DNA from: Hyphomicrobium sp. NDB2Meth4
GTDB lineage: Bacteria > Pseudomonadota > Alphaproteobacteria > Rhizobiales > Hyphomicrobiaceae
Assembly (NCBI RefSeq): GCF_900117445.1
Contig: NZ_FPEJ01000005.1
Location: 62,001 to 126,000 of the forward strand
Length of the DNA stretch: 64,000 nucleotides
Direction: 5' to 3'
This document shows, piece after piece, positions 43,122 to 52,775 of this stretch (its first letter is position 1; each line of letters begins with the position of its first letter). The translations under genes were made by a program, and so were the position numbers. The notes beneath the pieces are model-generated. The model made no database searches and was not told the origin of the DNA. It saw only the letters and a list, made by a program, of their open reading frames with translations.

Positions 43122-43511
43122 TTAGCGGTTCTGCGGCACCGACGGTGACTGCAGCTTATCGAGAATGCCGCCACGGCCCGTTTCGGGAGCCCCCGGCGTG
43201 GTTGCCGGAGCAGGCGTGCCCGGAGCCGTCTCGCCGGCAGGCGCCGTGCTAGCGGGGACCTTGTCGAAGATGGAGCGCGCCGGTGCCGAATGCTGAGCCA
43301 CCAGCGTCAGCAGAATGCTCGTCGTGAAGAAGGCAGCAGCGAGCGCAGCAGTCGTACGGGTCAGCAGATTGGCCGTACCACGGCCGGTGAGAAATCCGCC
43401 ACCGCCGCCGCCACCAATACCCAGCGCGCCGCCCTCAGAGCGCTGCAGCAGCACCACGCACACGAGTGCGGATGCGATCATCAGGTGCAGAACGAGCAGT
43501 GCGGTAGCCAT
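43122..43511 (-). CDS. secG: Preprotein translocase subunit SecG
   Basis: Small SecYEG subunit supporting protein export. 129 residues; two transmembrane helices around residues 2-20 and 52-72, joined by the signature LQRSEGGALGIGGGGGGGFL and TGRGTANLLTRTTA. A Pro/Thr/Ala-rich C-terminal tail is typical of alphaproteobacterial SecG. AAGAGAT precedes the ATG. In the common tpiA-secG-pyrG neighbourhood. Confidence 0.94.
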   Translation of the reverse strand: MATALLVLHLMIASALVCVVLLQRSEGGALGIGGGGGGGFLTGRGTANLLTRTTAALAAAFFTTSILLTLVAQHSAPARSIFDKVPASTAPAGETAPGTPAPATTPGAPETGRGGILDKLQSPSVPQNR

Positions 43512-43616
43512 TGTCGATCTCTTGCAATTCGGTGGCCGCAGACGCGGTTCGACGCCTTCTATAGCAGTTGGCGCGGATGGGCTAGTAGGCAGTCCGGAAA
43601 AGACTGGATTCTCGGC

Positions 43617-44579
43617 TTATCTCAAGCCCGGCAGCGAAAAAGGGCTGACTTCGCTGGGTGAAACGTAAGCGCTACTAGGCGTCCGGCGGGGGTTCTTCTT
43701 TGTAGCCGCCGCGCCGACAGACGTAGAGGCCGGTGCAGCCTTAGCGGCGGTAGCAGCGCTCGGCAGCGGGCCAAGCTTGGTTACCGGAGGCCCGCCCACC
43801 GCAGCAGGCGCCGCCCGCGCGGCCACCGGTTGCTGCGGATTGGCAGCGGCGACAGCGCTGGACGTCGCTTTCTGCGGTGCTGGATGCGTGACCGCAGGCA
43901 CCGCTGCGACGGGCGCCGGTTTAGAGTTGGCTGCCGGCGGGGCAGGTTTTTGCGGAACTGCGCTGAGCGCCCCCGTCTGCGGCACGCCCGACGGCCGCGG
44001 GACGGCACTTGTCGTTGCCCCGCTTGGTGGCGCCTTGGGAACAACGCCGGCAGAGGCCCCTGCACCCTTGCCGGGGACCGGCGTCTCCTTGGCGTTCCTG
44101 GTCGCCGGAGCAACCGGTGCCGGCGCCGGCCGCACCGGTGCGGTGGAGGGAGGCGAAGCGGCTGGAGATGTCACCTGGGCCTTGGGCGCAGGCGCGGCCG
44201 CACCCGGTTTCGGCGCAGGCGGCGTGGACCGCGCGTCGATCGTTGGTGCCGCGGGGTTGGTTGCCGGAGCCTGAGGCTTCTTCTTGGGAGGCAGCCCGCG
44301 TCCGCCGCAGCGGAATTCGAGCTGATCTTCGAGTTCCAGCAAACGCCGGGCGCTGCGCAATCGGTCTGGTGACATGTTTGCGAGGGCCCAGGCAGGCCCA
44401 CGTTCCATTTCGGCCTTGAGGCCGTCCGCCGTCAGAGCGGTGAACTCCTGGGCAAGCCCGCCGCAGGTGTCCTTGTCGAGCTTCGACGCGGCCGCGGGGA
44501 CTGCCGCGGCGACAGCCGCCAGCAGAACGACCGGCAGAAGAAACCCGGGGCGGCTTATCGAGAAAAATCTCTCGCTCAT
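43617..44579 (-). CDS. Ala/Pro-rich exported protein, function unknown
   Basis: 320-residue protein with a Sec signal peptide (MSERFFSISRPGFLLPVVLL, cleavage after AAAS). A short folded part (about 32-95) has two cysteines (CGG at 39 and RCGG at about 91) and is followed by about 220 residues of Ala/Pro/Lys-rich low complexity. Such a tail could cross the cell wall, as in TonB- or LysM-associated proteins, but no such domain is seen. It lies between tpiA and secG on the same strand. Confidence 0.7.
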   Translation of the reverse strand: MSERFFSISRPGFLLPVVLLAAVAAAVPAAASKLDKDTCGGLAQEFTALTADGLKAEMERGPAWALANMSPDRLRSARRLLELEDQLEFRCGGRGLPPKKKPQAPATNPAAPTIDARSTPPAPKPGAAAPAPKAQVTSPAASPPSTAPVRPAPAPVAPATRNAKETPVPGKGAGASAGVVPKAPPSGATTSAVPRPSGVPQTGALSAVPQKPAPPAANSKPAPVAAVPAVTHPAPQKATSSAVAAANPQQPVAARAAPAAVGGPPVTKLGPLPSAATAAKAAPASTSVGAAATKKNPRRTPSSAYVSPSEVSPFSLPGLR

Positions 44580-44653
44580 CGCTGCCTTTTGCGGCCTTCA
44601 AAACCTCACGACTTTAACATCAGTTGCCCTGATTCCCCTACCATTGCGAGAAA

Positions 44654-45415
44654 TCAGGCTTCGTAGGCGGAAATGATGCCCAAAAAGTCAGCCGCCTTGA
44701 GGCTGGCCCCGCCGACGAGAGCGCCGTTGACGTTGTCGATCGACAGCAGCTCACGCGCATTCGACGGCTTCACCGAGCCACCATAGAGAATGCGCATCTG
44801 CGCGCCCTCCGCCCCGAATCGCCCCTCGAGCGCACCGCGGATGCTCCGATGGACCCGCGCGACATCCTCGGCCGTTGGTGTCAGCCCGGTCCCGATCGCC
44901 CATACCGGCTCGTAGGCAACGACAGTATTCGCCGCTGTTGCCCCGTCTGGCAGGGAGCCTTCGAGTTGCCGGCACACGACAGTTTCCGTAAGCCCCGCCG
45001 CCCGCTCGCCGGCCGTCTCGCCCACGCAGACGATGGCGGTCAGCCCTGCCCGGTGCGCTGCCGAAGCCTTGGCGCGCACATCTCGGTCGAGCTCCCCATG
45101 CCCGGCGCGCCGCTCCGAATGCCCGACGATGACGGCGGCAGCGCCGCAGTCGACGAGCATTTCAGCGGCGATATCCCCTGTAAAAGCTCCCGATTTCTCG
45201 CTGTGGCAGTCCTGACCGCCGGCCAGGATGCCCGAGCCTTCGAGTGCGGACGAAAGCCGTCCCAAGAGCGTCGCCGGCGGACAGATCATGACATCTGCAG
45301 CCGGTGAGCCCGAGCCCATCCCCGCACGCACGGCCTCTGCCTCAGCGAGTTGTGCCGCGAGGCCGTTCATCTTCCAGTTGCCGGCGACGAGCGGTTTTAT
45401 TCGCGCCCCTGCCAT
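44654..45415 (-). CDS. tpiA: Triosephosphate isomerase
   Basis: Interconverts dihydroxyacetone phosphate and glyceraldehyde 3-phosphate. 253 residues from ATG 45415, which has a strong GGGGGAG site; a longer frame upstream lacks one. Catalytic residues are visible: Lys15 (GNWKMNG), His99 (VIVGHSERR) and Glu169 ([11 protein letters not shown]). Phosphate loop YGGSVKPSN is present. Heads the secG/pyrG group and is divergent from ppiD. Confidence 0.96.
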   Translation of the reverse strand: MAGARIKPLVAGNWKMNGLAAQLAEAEAVRAGMGSGSPAADVMICPPATLLGRLSSALEGSGILAGGQDCHSEKSGAFTGDIAAEMLVDCGAAAVIVGHSERRAGHGELDRDVRAKASAAHRAGLTAIVCVGETAGERAAGLTETVVCRQLEGSLPDGATAANTVVAYEPVWAIGTGLTPTAEDVARVHRSIRGALEGRFGAEGAQMRILYGGSVKPSNARELLSIDNVNGALVGGASLKAADFLGIISAYEA

Positions 45416-45628
45416 CGCTCCCCCTTCCTGAAATCGCGTCCATGTTAATGATTGGCCATGCCTTTGGCTCTTTGGTGCACGGCAAACTTGCAAAGCTGCA
45501 ACGGCTGCGCTTCATATCATGCCGACTTCAAGGCTAGGCGCACAAATCGCCAGTCACTCACATGGCCGCTGGGAACCCGGGCTGACGCCTGAGGCCCGCG
45601 GACCACTAGGGAACGGAACAACTTTCCT

Positions 45629-47536
45629 ATGCTCGACGCTCTCCGCCGCGGCTCCACTGGACTGGTAGCCAAGCTGCTCTTTGCGCTTCTCGTGCTGAGC
45701 TTCGCCATCTGGGGCGTCGCCGACGTGTTTCGCGGATGGGGTCAGGGATCGCTCGCCAAAGTCGGCGACCATGAGATCAAGGTGCAGGACTACCAGCGCG
45801 CCTTCCAGAACGAGATCAACCTGCTCTCGCAGCAGGCCGGCCGCCGAATCACCGCCGAGCAGGCGCACGCCTTTGGCCTCGACAACCGCGTGCTGGCCCG
45901 CCTCATCGCGTGGTCGGCTGTCGAGCAGCATGCCAATAATCTCGATCTCGCTCTCTCCGATGCCGCGCTCATCGAGGGATTGCAGACGGACGACGCCTTC
46001 AAGGGGCCAGACGGCAAATTCAATCGCTTCGCCTTCGAGAACGTCATTGAACGGCTGGGCCTCACCGAGCGTGGCTTCCTGCAGCTGCGCCGGCGCGACG
46101 AGTTGCGCGAGCAGCTCACCTCCGCCCTCATCAACGGCGCGGCCGTCCCGCCCGCTTCGCTCGAGCTGATGAACGCCTGGCGCAACGAAACCCGAATCGC
46201 CGAGCACTTCACTATAGACGCCGACAAGGCCGTCACCGTGCCCGAACCCGACGAGGCCAAGCTCAAAGCGGCCTACGAAGCCAATAAATCGAGCTTCATG
46301 GCGCCCGAGTACCGCAAGCTCCAGCTGCTGCTGCTCTCTGTCGACGAAATCAAGAAGTCGATCGTGATCTCGGACGATGAGGCCAAGAAGGTCTACGAGG
46401 AGACGAAAGAATCCTACAACACGCCAGAGCGCCGTCGCCTCCAGCAGATCGCCTTCAAGGACAAAGCCGCCGCCGAGGCCGCCAAGAAGGCGCTTGACGG
46501 GGGCAAGTCCTTTGCCGACGTCGCCAAGGAAGCAGGCGCCAAGGATTCCGACATCGATCTGGGCCTCATCACCAAGAACCGCCTGATCGATCCGAAGATC
46601 GCAGATGCAGCCTTCTCTCTCCAGAAGGACAAGGTCTCCGACCCCGTCGAAGGCCGCTTCACGACCGTGCTGCTGCGCGTCACCGATATCCAGCCCGCAG
46701 TCAATCGCACCTTTGATGAGGTGAAGGGCGAAGTGAAGGACAAGCTGGCCTCCAAGCAGGCCGAAGGGCAGTTGCAGACCGTGCTCGACCAGGTCGAGGA
46801 TCAGCGCTCCGCCGGCAAGTCGCTGAAGGAGATCGCCGACGCCACGAAGTTGAAATTCTTCGACATCGCCGAAGTCGACCGCAGCAACAAGGCGCCCGAC
46901 GGACAGCCGGCGATCTTCATCAATGATCCCAATGCCGTGCTGCAGACCGCCTTCGCCAGTGGCGTCGGCGTGGAGAACGACGTCGTCGAGCTTCCGGGCG
47001 GCAGCTATGCCTGGGTCGACGTTCTCGACGTCATCGCCTCCAAGCAGAAGCCGTTCGACGCGGTGAAGGAAGACGTAAAGAAGTTCTACGTCACCAAGGA
47101 GCGCGCAACTCTGGTCAGCGAGCTTGCTGCCAAGCTCGTCGAGCGCGCGGACAAGGGTGAAGCAATGTCGGCCCTTGCCAAGGAAGCCGGCGCTGAGAAA
47201 GCCGACACCACACCCGCGTTCAATCGCTCGACCACGCCGCAGGGCATGAGCAAGGACGCCGTGGCACGCGCATTCACGCTCGCCAAGGGCAAGGCCGGAT
47301 CCGCGCCCGACGCGAACGACAAGACGCGCATCGTCTTCAAGGTCACCGAGATCACGCCCGCGCCTGCACTTTCCGATGCCCAGCGCACGACGATCACCGC
47401 CGACCTCAAGAACCAGATCGCCGACGAAGTGCTGAGCGAGTACGTGCTCGCGCTGCAGAAGAACCTGGGCGCGCACATCTTCCAGGACGAGTTCAGAAAG
47501 GTGACCGGGGCCGGAGCGGGGGAGATTCCCCAATAG
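45629..47536 (+). CDS. ppiD: PpiD/SurA-like peptidylprolyl isomerase, membrane-anchored
   Basis: Periplasmic folding factor of 635 residues attached by one N-terminal helix (about 14-34, LVAKLLFALLVLSFAIWGVADVF). A SurA-N-like chaperone region follows, then a parvulin domain around residues 260-360 (ERRRLQQIAFKDKAAAEAAKKAL then DLGLITKNRLIDPKIADAAF), and a C-terminal chaperone region. It precedes trpE by about 70 bases in the same direction, a common order in Hyphomicrobiales. Confidence 0.92.
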   Translation: MLDALRRGSTGLVAKLLFALLVLSFAIWGVADVFRGWGQGSLAKVGDHEIKVQDYQRAFQNEINLLSQQAGRRITAEQAHAFGLDNRVLARLIAWSAVEQHANNLDLALSDAALIEGLQTDDAFKGPDGKFNRFAFENVIERLGLTERGFLQLRRRDELREQLTSALINGAAVPPASLELMNAWRNETRIAEHFTIDADKAVTVPEPDEAKLKAAYEANKSSFMAPEYRKLQLLLLSVDEIKKSIVISDDEAKKVYEETKESYNTPERRRLQQIAFKDKAAAEAAKKALDGGKSFADVAKEAGAKDSDIDLGLITKNRLIDPKIADAAFSLQKDKVSDPVEGRFTTVLLRVTDIQPAVNRTFDEVKGEVKDKLASKQAEGQLQTVLDQVEDQRSAGKSLKEIADATKLKFFDIAEVDRSNKAPDGQPAIFINDPNAVLQTAFASGVGVENDVVELPGGSYAWVDVLDVIASKQKPFDAVKEDVKKFYVTKERATLVSELAAKLVERADKGEAMSALAKEAGAEKADTTPAFNRSTTPQGMSKDAVARAFTLAKGKAGSAPDANDKTRIVFKVTEITPAPALSDAQRTTITADLKNQIADEVLSEYVLALQKNLGAHIFQDEFRKVTGAGAGEIPQ

Positions 47537-47602
47537 CCGTCGCCCCGGACGGAAAATCCCTTGAGCACGCTAGAGCGCACGAACAGGACAAGGCCGGGTC
47601 AA

Positions 47603-49114
47603 ATGGAAGCCATGCCGACGCTGGCCGACTTCGCCGCGCGTTATGACGATGGCGCTCCACAAGTCGTGTGGACGCGCCTCGTCGCCGACCTCGAAACCCC
47701 TGTCTCTGCTTATCTGAAGCTCGCCGCGTCGAAGCCGATGAGCTTCCTGCTCGAGTCGGTCGAGGGCGGCGCCACCCGCGGGCGCTATTCCGTCATCGGC
47801 CTCGAGCCTGACATCCTCTGGCGCGCCGAAGGCGAGAAAGCCTTCATCAATCGAACGCCGGTCGCCAAGCCCGACGCCTTCAGGCTCGAGCCCCAGCCGA
47901 CCCTCACCTCACTGCGCGCCCTGCTGACCGAATCGAAGATCGATCTGCCATCCGAGCTGCCGCCGATGGCCGCCGGCATTTTCGGCTACATGGGCTACGA
48001 CACCGTCCGCCTGATGGAGCGCCTGCCGAGCCCGCCGCCCGACAGCCTCACTATCCCCGACGGCGTCCTCATGCGCCCGACGGTTATGGCCATCTTCGAC
48101 ATCGTCAAGGACGAGATCACCATCGTCACGCCGGTCCGGCATGACGCTAAGGTCCCGGCTGAGAAGGCGTACAAGGCCGCGTGCAAGCGCCTTAAGAGTG
48201 TCGTCGCCGCCCTCGATGAGCCGCTTCCGCACGCCCCGTCGGCCACGCCGCGCAAGCTCGCCGCCCCCAAGCCGACGTCGAACACCACGCCGGCCGAGTA
48301 CAAGGCGATGGTCAACCGCGCCAAGGAATACATCGTCGCCGGCGACATCTTCCAGGTGGTGCTCTCGCAGCGCTTCTCCGCGCCGTTCTCGCTGCCCTCG
48401 TTCTCCCTCTATCGCGCCCTCCGGCGCACGAACCCCTCGCCCTTCCTCTTCCATCTGAATTTCGGCGACTTCGCTCTCGTCGGCTCCAGCCCTGAGATCC
48501 TCGTGCGCGTGCGCGAAGGCGAGGTCACCATCCGCCCCATCGCCGGCACCGCCCCACGCGGCAAGACTGACGCCGAGGACCAGGCCCTCGCCGACGCATT
48601 GCTCAAAGATCCCAAAGAGCGCGCCGAGCATCTGATGCTGCTCGACCTCGGCCGCAACGACGTCGGCCGCGTTGCCGAGATTGGTTCGGTGGACGTCACC
48701 GCGCGCTTCTTCATAGAGCGCTACAGCCACGTCATGCACATCGTCTCCAACGTCGTCGGCCGCCTCGACACCAAGCACCACGACTCGGTCGACGCGCTGA
48801 TGGCCGGCTTCCCCGCCGGCACAGTCTCAGGTGCGCCCAAGGTGCGCGCCATGGAGATCATCGACGAATTGGAAAAGTCGAAGCGCGGCCCCTACGCCGG
48901 GTGCGTTGGGTATTTCTCGGCCTCGGGCCAGATGGACACCTGCATCGTCCTGCGCACCGCGCTCATCAAGGACGGCATGATGCACGTGCAGGCCGGCGCC
49001 GGCCTCGTGCATGATTCGGTGCCCGAGAAAGAGCAGCAGGAGTGCATCAACAAGGCTCAGGCCTTGTTCCGCGCCGCCGAGGAAGCTGTGCGCTTCGCCA
49101 CCCGCTCTAAATAG
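47603..49114 (+). CDS. trpE: Anthranilate synthase component I
   Basis: Chorismate to anthranilate with TrpG as glutaminase. About 503 residues from ATG 47603 (MEAMPTLADFAARYDDG), which fits family N-termini; a TTG 14 codons upstream is possible. Features: LLESVEGGATRGRYSVIG (tryptophan feedback site region), and the catalytic core EILVRVREGEVTIRPIAGTA, DLGRNDVGRVAE and GFPAGTVSGAPKVRAMEII. It is separate from trpG rather than fused as in rhizobia. Confidence 0.96.
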   Translation: MEAMPTLADFAARYDDGAPQVVWTRLVADLETPVSAYLKLAASKPMSFLLESVEGGATRGRYSVIGLEPDILWRAEGEKAFINRTPVAKPDAFRLEPQPTLTSLRALLTESKIDLPSELPPMAAGIFGYMGYDTVRLMERLPSPPPDSLTIPDGVLMRPTVMAIFDIVKDEITIVTPVRHDAKVPAEKAYKAACKRLKSVVAALDEPLPHAPSATPRKLAAPKPTSNTTPAEYKAMVNRAKEYIVAGDIFQVVLSQRFSAPFSLPSFSLYRALRRTNPSPFLFHLNFGDFALVGSSPEILVRVREGEVTIRPIAGTAPRGKTDAEDQALADALLKDPKERAEHLMLLDLGRNDVGRVAEIGSVDVTARFFIERYSHVMHIVSNVVGRLDTKHHDSVDALMAGFPAGTVSGAPKVRAMEIIDELEKSKRGPYAGCVGYFSASGQMDTCIVLRTALIKDGMMHVQAGAGLVHDSVPEKEQQECINKAQALFRAAEEAVRFATRSK

Positions 49115-49144
49115 GCGTCCGTTCGCAGAGGCCAGCGCCAAGTA

Positions 49145-50044
49145 CTAAAGCGGCGAACGACGCGTGGGTGTGAACGAGAGCACCAGCCGCGCTGGAATGT
49201 TAGCGTCGCGATGGCGCCCGCCGTTCTTGGCCGCATACCAGGCAGCAAGCAGACCAACGAGCAGCGCAGTCACCGTTACCAACGCAACAAGAACCGCCGC
49301 CTCTCGCGTGGTCTCGATTGCCTGCATGCCTTCGGTGAATGCCTGGTTAACCCTGCGTTCGGCTTCCGCCTGGCTCAGCCCTGTGCGTGCCGAAACAATT
49401 TCCGCAAGAGTGCGCTTCTGCGCGGCAGACAGTTTGCCTTCACCAGCGGCAGCAACAAGTGTACGCGCCACCATCGCCCGCGTATCGGCATCAAGCACGG
49501 TAGCGCGAACACCTGCTTCGGCCGCGGCGGCAGGAGGCGTCCCCGGCGGCGTGGCATTGGCAGGCGGCGTGCTAGCAGCCCCGAACATCGTGTCGATCAC
49601 GGGTGCGATCGCGACGTTCTCGTTTGTCATTGCACTGCTTGCAACGTTGGACCCCGTGCGCACTGCTCCGCCCGCGGCCATGGTAGCGAGAATCGCGGCG
49701 ATCACGATGCCGAGCGCCCACACCAGCATGCCATGCATCCCATCGCGGAACTGCACTTCCTCGCTGGACGCATCAGCCCAGGCGTGGCGCATACGGCCCG
49801 CGATGTAGCCGCCCACGAGAAACGCCAAGATCGGCACCGCAATGGACCAGAACACTGCAATCGTCGCCGCCGTCTTTGGATAGGATTCCGCGCCATATGG
49901 AGAAACGAGCGACAATCCGATCGCCGCTCCCGCTGTCAACAATACGAACGAAATTGCACTTGCTGCGAGCCCGCCGGCGAAAATTGCACTCCACTCGACG
50001 TAGCTTGCACCGCCGCGTGCCGGCGTCGTGATCACATCAGCCAT
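49145..50044 (-). CDS. PhnA-like membrane protein, function unknown
   Basis: 299-residue inner-membrane protein of a type commonly labelled PhnA-like in Hyphomicrobiales although unrelated to phosphonate metabolism. Four predicted helices (about 18-45, 62-85, 105-128, 250-272) flank an Ala/Pro-rich periplasmic loop. GGGAG precedes the ATG. A 24-residue membrane peptide gene lies just upstream, and both probably share a message. Convergent with trpE. Confidence 0.78.
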   Translation of the reverse strand: MADVITTPARGGASYVEWSAIFAGGLAASAISFVLLTAGAAIGLSLVSPYGAESYPKTAATIAVFWSIAVPILAFLVGGYIAGRMRHAWADASSEEVQFRDGMHGMLVWALGIVIAAILATMAAGGAVRTGSNVASSAMTNENVAIAPVIDTMFGAASTPPANATPPGTPPAAAAEAGVRATVLDADTRAMVARTLVAAAGEGKLSAAQKRTLAEIVSARTGLSQAEAERRVNQAFTEGMQAIETTREAAVLVALVTVTALLVGLLAAWYAAKNGGRHRDANIPARLVLSFTPTRRSPL

Positions 50045-50065
50045 TGTTGGAACTCCCGCTTTTGT

Positions 50066-50140
50066 TCAGCGCACGCCAACAAGGCCGAGCACAAACATCA
50101 CGACGACGACGAGGCCGATAAGATAAATGATCTCGTGCAT
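50066..50140 (-). CDS. 24-residue membrane peptide
   Basis: Short frame MHEIIYLIGLVVVVMFVLGL plus VGVR. It is one hydrophobic helix with charged ends. A GAGTGGA-like ribosome site lies about ten bases upstream. Only 21 bases separate its stop from the start of the PhnA-like gene. I recall very similar peptides in other Hyphomicrobiales next to PhnA-like genes, so it is likely real; that recollection needs checking. Confidence 0.6.
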   Translation of the reverse strand: MHEIIYLIGLVVVVMFVLGLVGVR

Positions 50141-50420
50141 GGTTCTGGTCCACTCACTGCCTTTTGAAACTGTGCAGTGGAGCAACGCGCCGATCGACGC
50201 ACGGTTCCTAGCGAATTCTCCGCAAACAGAACATTGCGTGATGTAATCGGGCCCAACCGTTGTCTGACGGAGCCTCCCGCTTCAAACGCCCCCTTCCTGG
50301 TCGGGCAACGCCGCCTCGCCGCAGCGCACAATCGTCGCGACCGACAGACCCAGTGGATACCGGGCCGCCTTCCCCCATGTGACCGCTTGACGCCAGCCGC
50401 GTCCATGCCATCGTCGAGGC

Positions 50421-50948
50421 ATGCTGACGCTGCTCCTCCTGCGGCATGCAAAGTCAAACTGGGACAACCCAGCGCTGGCCGATTACGACCGCCCGCTTGC
50501 CAAGCGTGGTCGGAAGTCGGCTCCACGCATGGGCGCCGAGATTGCCGCCCTCGGCCTGCGTCCCGACATCATCCTCTGTTCGTCGGCGGCTCGCACCCGC
50601 GAGACGCTCTCGCTGGTGCTGCCGGAGCTTGGCACCCCACCGCCGGAGATCATTTACGATGATGCTATCTATATGGCAGCGCCTTCGGATCTCTTGGCCG
50701 CCCTGCGCGCCCTCGCCCCGCGGGACCCGGCTCCGCAGACGGCTATGATCGTCGGCCACAATCCCGGCATGGAAGAGTTGGCCGAAATGCTTGTGGGCGG
50801 TGGCGATGAACACTCGCTGGAACTCATGGACGAGAAGTTCCCCACCTGCGCGCTGGCCGTTTTCACCTTTGATGCGAAGGACTGGGCCGACATCGCGCCC
50901 GGAACCGGCACGCTCACCCGTTTCCTCACCCCCGCGCAGCTCACTTGA
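50421..50948 (+). CDS. SixA-like histidine phosphatase
   Basis: 175-residue member of the histidine phosphatase (phosphoglycerate mutase-like) superfamily. The catalytic RHAKS motif has Arg8 and His9; a second histidine occurs in IVGHNPGMEEL. Length and sequence resemble SixA, which dephosphorylates HPt domains, though many relatives have other substrates. It precedes trpG by 33 bases. The orphan HPt protein at 23860-24243 could be a target, but this is speculation. Confidence 0.88.
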   Translation: MLTLLLLRHAKSNWDNPALADYDRPLAKRGRKSAPRMGAEIAALGLRPDIILCSSAARTRETLSLVLPELGTPPPEIIYDDAIYMAAPSDLLAALRALAPRDPAPQTAMIVGHNPGMEELAEMLVGGGDEHSLELMDEKFPTCALAVFTFDAKDWADIAPGTGTLTRFLTPAQLT

Positions 50949-50981
50949 CGCTGCCCCGCAGCCTCCCTACACCCTGAGATC

Positions 50982-51596
50982 ATGCTGATCCTGATCGATA
51001 ACTACGACAGCTTCACCTACAATCTCGTCCACTTCCTGGGCGAGCTCGGCGCCCCGTGCGAGGTCATTCGCAACGACAAGGCGACCGCCGAGGAAGTTTT
51101 GAAGATGAAGCCGAAGGCGATTGTGCTCTCGCCCGGCCCGTGTACGCCGAACGAAGCCGGCATCTGCCTCGATCTCATCGCCAAGGCCGGCGGCAAGGTT
51201 CCGCTGCTCGGAGTCTGCCTCGGCCATCAGGCGATCGGCCAGGTCTACGGCGGCAAGGTCATCCGTGCGCCCGAACCCCTACACGGCAAGCTGTCCGCCA
51301 TCCGTCATTCCGACAAAGGCGTCTTCAAAGGCCTGCCCGAGAAGTTCGACGTCACGCGCTATCACTCGCTCATCGTCGAGCGCGGCAGCCTGCCCGACGA
51401 CCTGGAGGTCACGGCCGAAACCTCCGATGGCCTGATCATGGGTTTGCAGCACAAGACGCACCCCGTGCATGGCGTGCAGTTCCATCCCGAGAGCATCGCC
51501 TCGCAGCAGGGTCACGCTCTGCTCGCCAACTTCCTGCAGCTCGCCGCGATGAACCCGAAGCGCCGCAACGCGCCAGCCGCCCGTGACGCCGCCTAA
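50982..51596 (+). CDS. trpG: Anthranilate synthase component II (glutamine amidotransferase)
   Basis: Supplies ammonia to TrpE. 204 residues; catalytic triad Cys79 ([11 protein letters not shown]), His168 and Glu170 (VQFHPESI), and N-terminal [21 protein letters not shown]. It lies 1.9 kb from trpE and directly before trpD (18 bases). In many bacteria the same subunit also serves aminodeoxychorismate synthase. Confidence 0.95.
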   Translation: MLILIDNYDSFTYNLVHFLGELGAPCEVIRNDKATAEEVLKMKPKAIVLSPGPCTPNEAGICLDLIAKAGGKVPLLGVCLGHQAIGQVYGGKVIRAPEPLHGKLSAIRHSDKGVFKGLPEKFDVTRYHSLIVERGSLPDDLEVTAETSDGLIMGLQHKTHPVHGVQFHPESIASQQGHALLANFLQLAAMNPKRRNAPAARDAA

Positions 51597-51614
51597 AGAC
51601 GCCCAAAGGACATC

Positions 51615-52640
51615 ATGCCCGCCACCGAGCTGAAGCTCCTCATGCAAAAGGTGGCGACTGGCGCCAGCCTTACCGAGGACGAGACCCGCGACGCCTTCGA
51701 GACCATGATGTCGGGCATCGCCACTCCAGTGCAGATGGCGGCTTTCCTCATGGCGCTGCGCGTGCGCGGCGAGACGATTCCCGAGATCACCGGCGCAACG
51801 CGCCTGATGCGCGAGCGCATGCTGCCGGTCGAAGCCCCGCCCAACGCCGTCGACATCGTCGGCACCGGCGGCGACGGCCACAACACCTTCAATGTCTCCA
51901 CCGCCGCGGCTCTCGTGGCAGCCGGCGCGGGCGTTCCCGTCGCCAAGCATGGCAACCGTTCCGTCTCGTCTCTCTCTGGGGCCTCGGACGTGCTGACCGC
52001 CCTCGGCGTGAAGATCGACGTTCCGCCCATGGTCATATCGCGCGCCATCGCCGAAGCCGGTGTCGGATTCATGTGGGCGCCGATGCATCACACAGCGATG
52101 AAGCACTGGGCTCCCGCGCGCGCCGAGTTGGGCATCCGCACCATCTTCAACCTCCTGGGCCCGCTCGCTAATCCGGCCGGCGTTACGCGCCAGGTCGTCG
52201 GCGTCTTCAACGCTGCCTGGACCGAACCGATCGCTGAAGCCTTGAAGAATCTCGGCTCCGTGCATGCTTGGGTCGTGCATGGCTCAGATGGCCTCGACGA
52301 GATCACCACCACCGGCCCGACGCGCGTCACCGAGCTGAAGGATGGCACCATCCGCACCTTTGAGGTGCGCCCCTCCGACGCCGGACTGCCTCCCGCGACC
52401 CTGGAGGATCTCAAAGGCGGCGATTCCACTGTCAACGCGGCAGCCATCCGCCAGCTGCTGACCGGCGAGGAAGGCCCGTTCCGCGATATCGTCCTGCTGA
52501 ATGCCGGCGCCGCCCTCATCGTCGGCGGCAAGGCCAAGGACCTGCGCGAGGGCGCCGAACGCGCCGCGCGGGCTATCGACGACGGATCCGCCGCCCGTGC
52601 CCTCGACAAGCTTGTCGCCGTCACCAACGAAGCGCTCTGA
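51615..52640 (+). CDS. trpD: Anthranilate phosphoribosyltransferase
   Basis: Joins anthranilate to PRPP. 341 residues, standard length. PRPP/metal motifs [20 protein letters not shown] and [10 protein letters not shown] are intact. AAAGGA lies before the ATG. trpG-trpD are one operon; trpC is 6.2 kb further on, an unusual separation. Confidence 0.96.
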   Translation: MPATELKLLMQKVATGASLTEDETRDAFETMMSGIATPVQMAAFLMALRVRGETIPEITGATRLMRERMLPVEAPPNAVDIVGTGGDGHNTFNVSTAAALVAAGAGVPVAKHGNRSVSSLSGASDVLTALGVKIDVPPMVISRAIAEAGVGFMWAPMHHTAMKHWAPARAELGIRTIFNLLGPLANPAGVTRQVVGVFNAAWTEPIAEALKNLGSVHAWVVHGSDGLDEITTTGPTRVTELKDGTIRTFEVRPSDAGLPPATLEDLKGGDSTVNAAAIRQLLTGEEGPFRDIVLLNAGAALIVGGKAKDLREGAERAARAIDDGSAARALDKLVAVTNEAL

Positions 52641-52775
52641 TCGCAACGGGCCGGTGAAAAACCGGCATTAGGGCCCAACAGCCCACGCAATTATTCCGTG
52701 GGCGACAAATTTTGCCATCTTTTGGCCAGAGGCTTCCCCGGCATTCTGAACCTGCGGGCTCAGCCGGGGGCGCAA

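Noticed and set aside
43777-44372. Plus-strand Gly/Ala-rich frames opposite the Ala/Pro-rich exported protein
   Set aside because: They are the complement of the low-complexity Ala/Pro codons; only the minus-strand frame has a signal peptide and a start compatible with expression.
45554-47533. Long open frame on the minus strand (over 650 codons) opposite ppiD
   Set aside because: Repetitive Leu/Gly/Asp-rich antisense composition and no start signal; ppiD on the plus strand is clearly the real gene.
50970-50984. CCCTGAGATCATG before trpG, resembling the CTGAGA core of a TPP riboswitch
   Set aside because: The short match touches the start codon and there is no second conserved stem; trpG has no thiamin role.
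52641-52775. Two small inverted repeats (GCCGGT/ACCGGC, CCCACG/CGTGGG) after trpD, considered as a riboswitch
   Set aside because: No conserved riboswitch core was recognised; simple hairpins are common in this GC-rich DNA.
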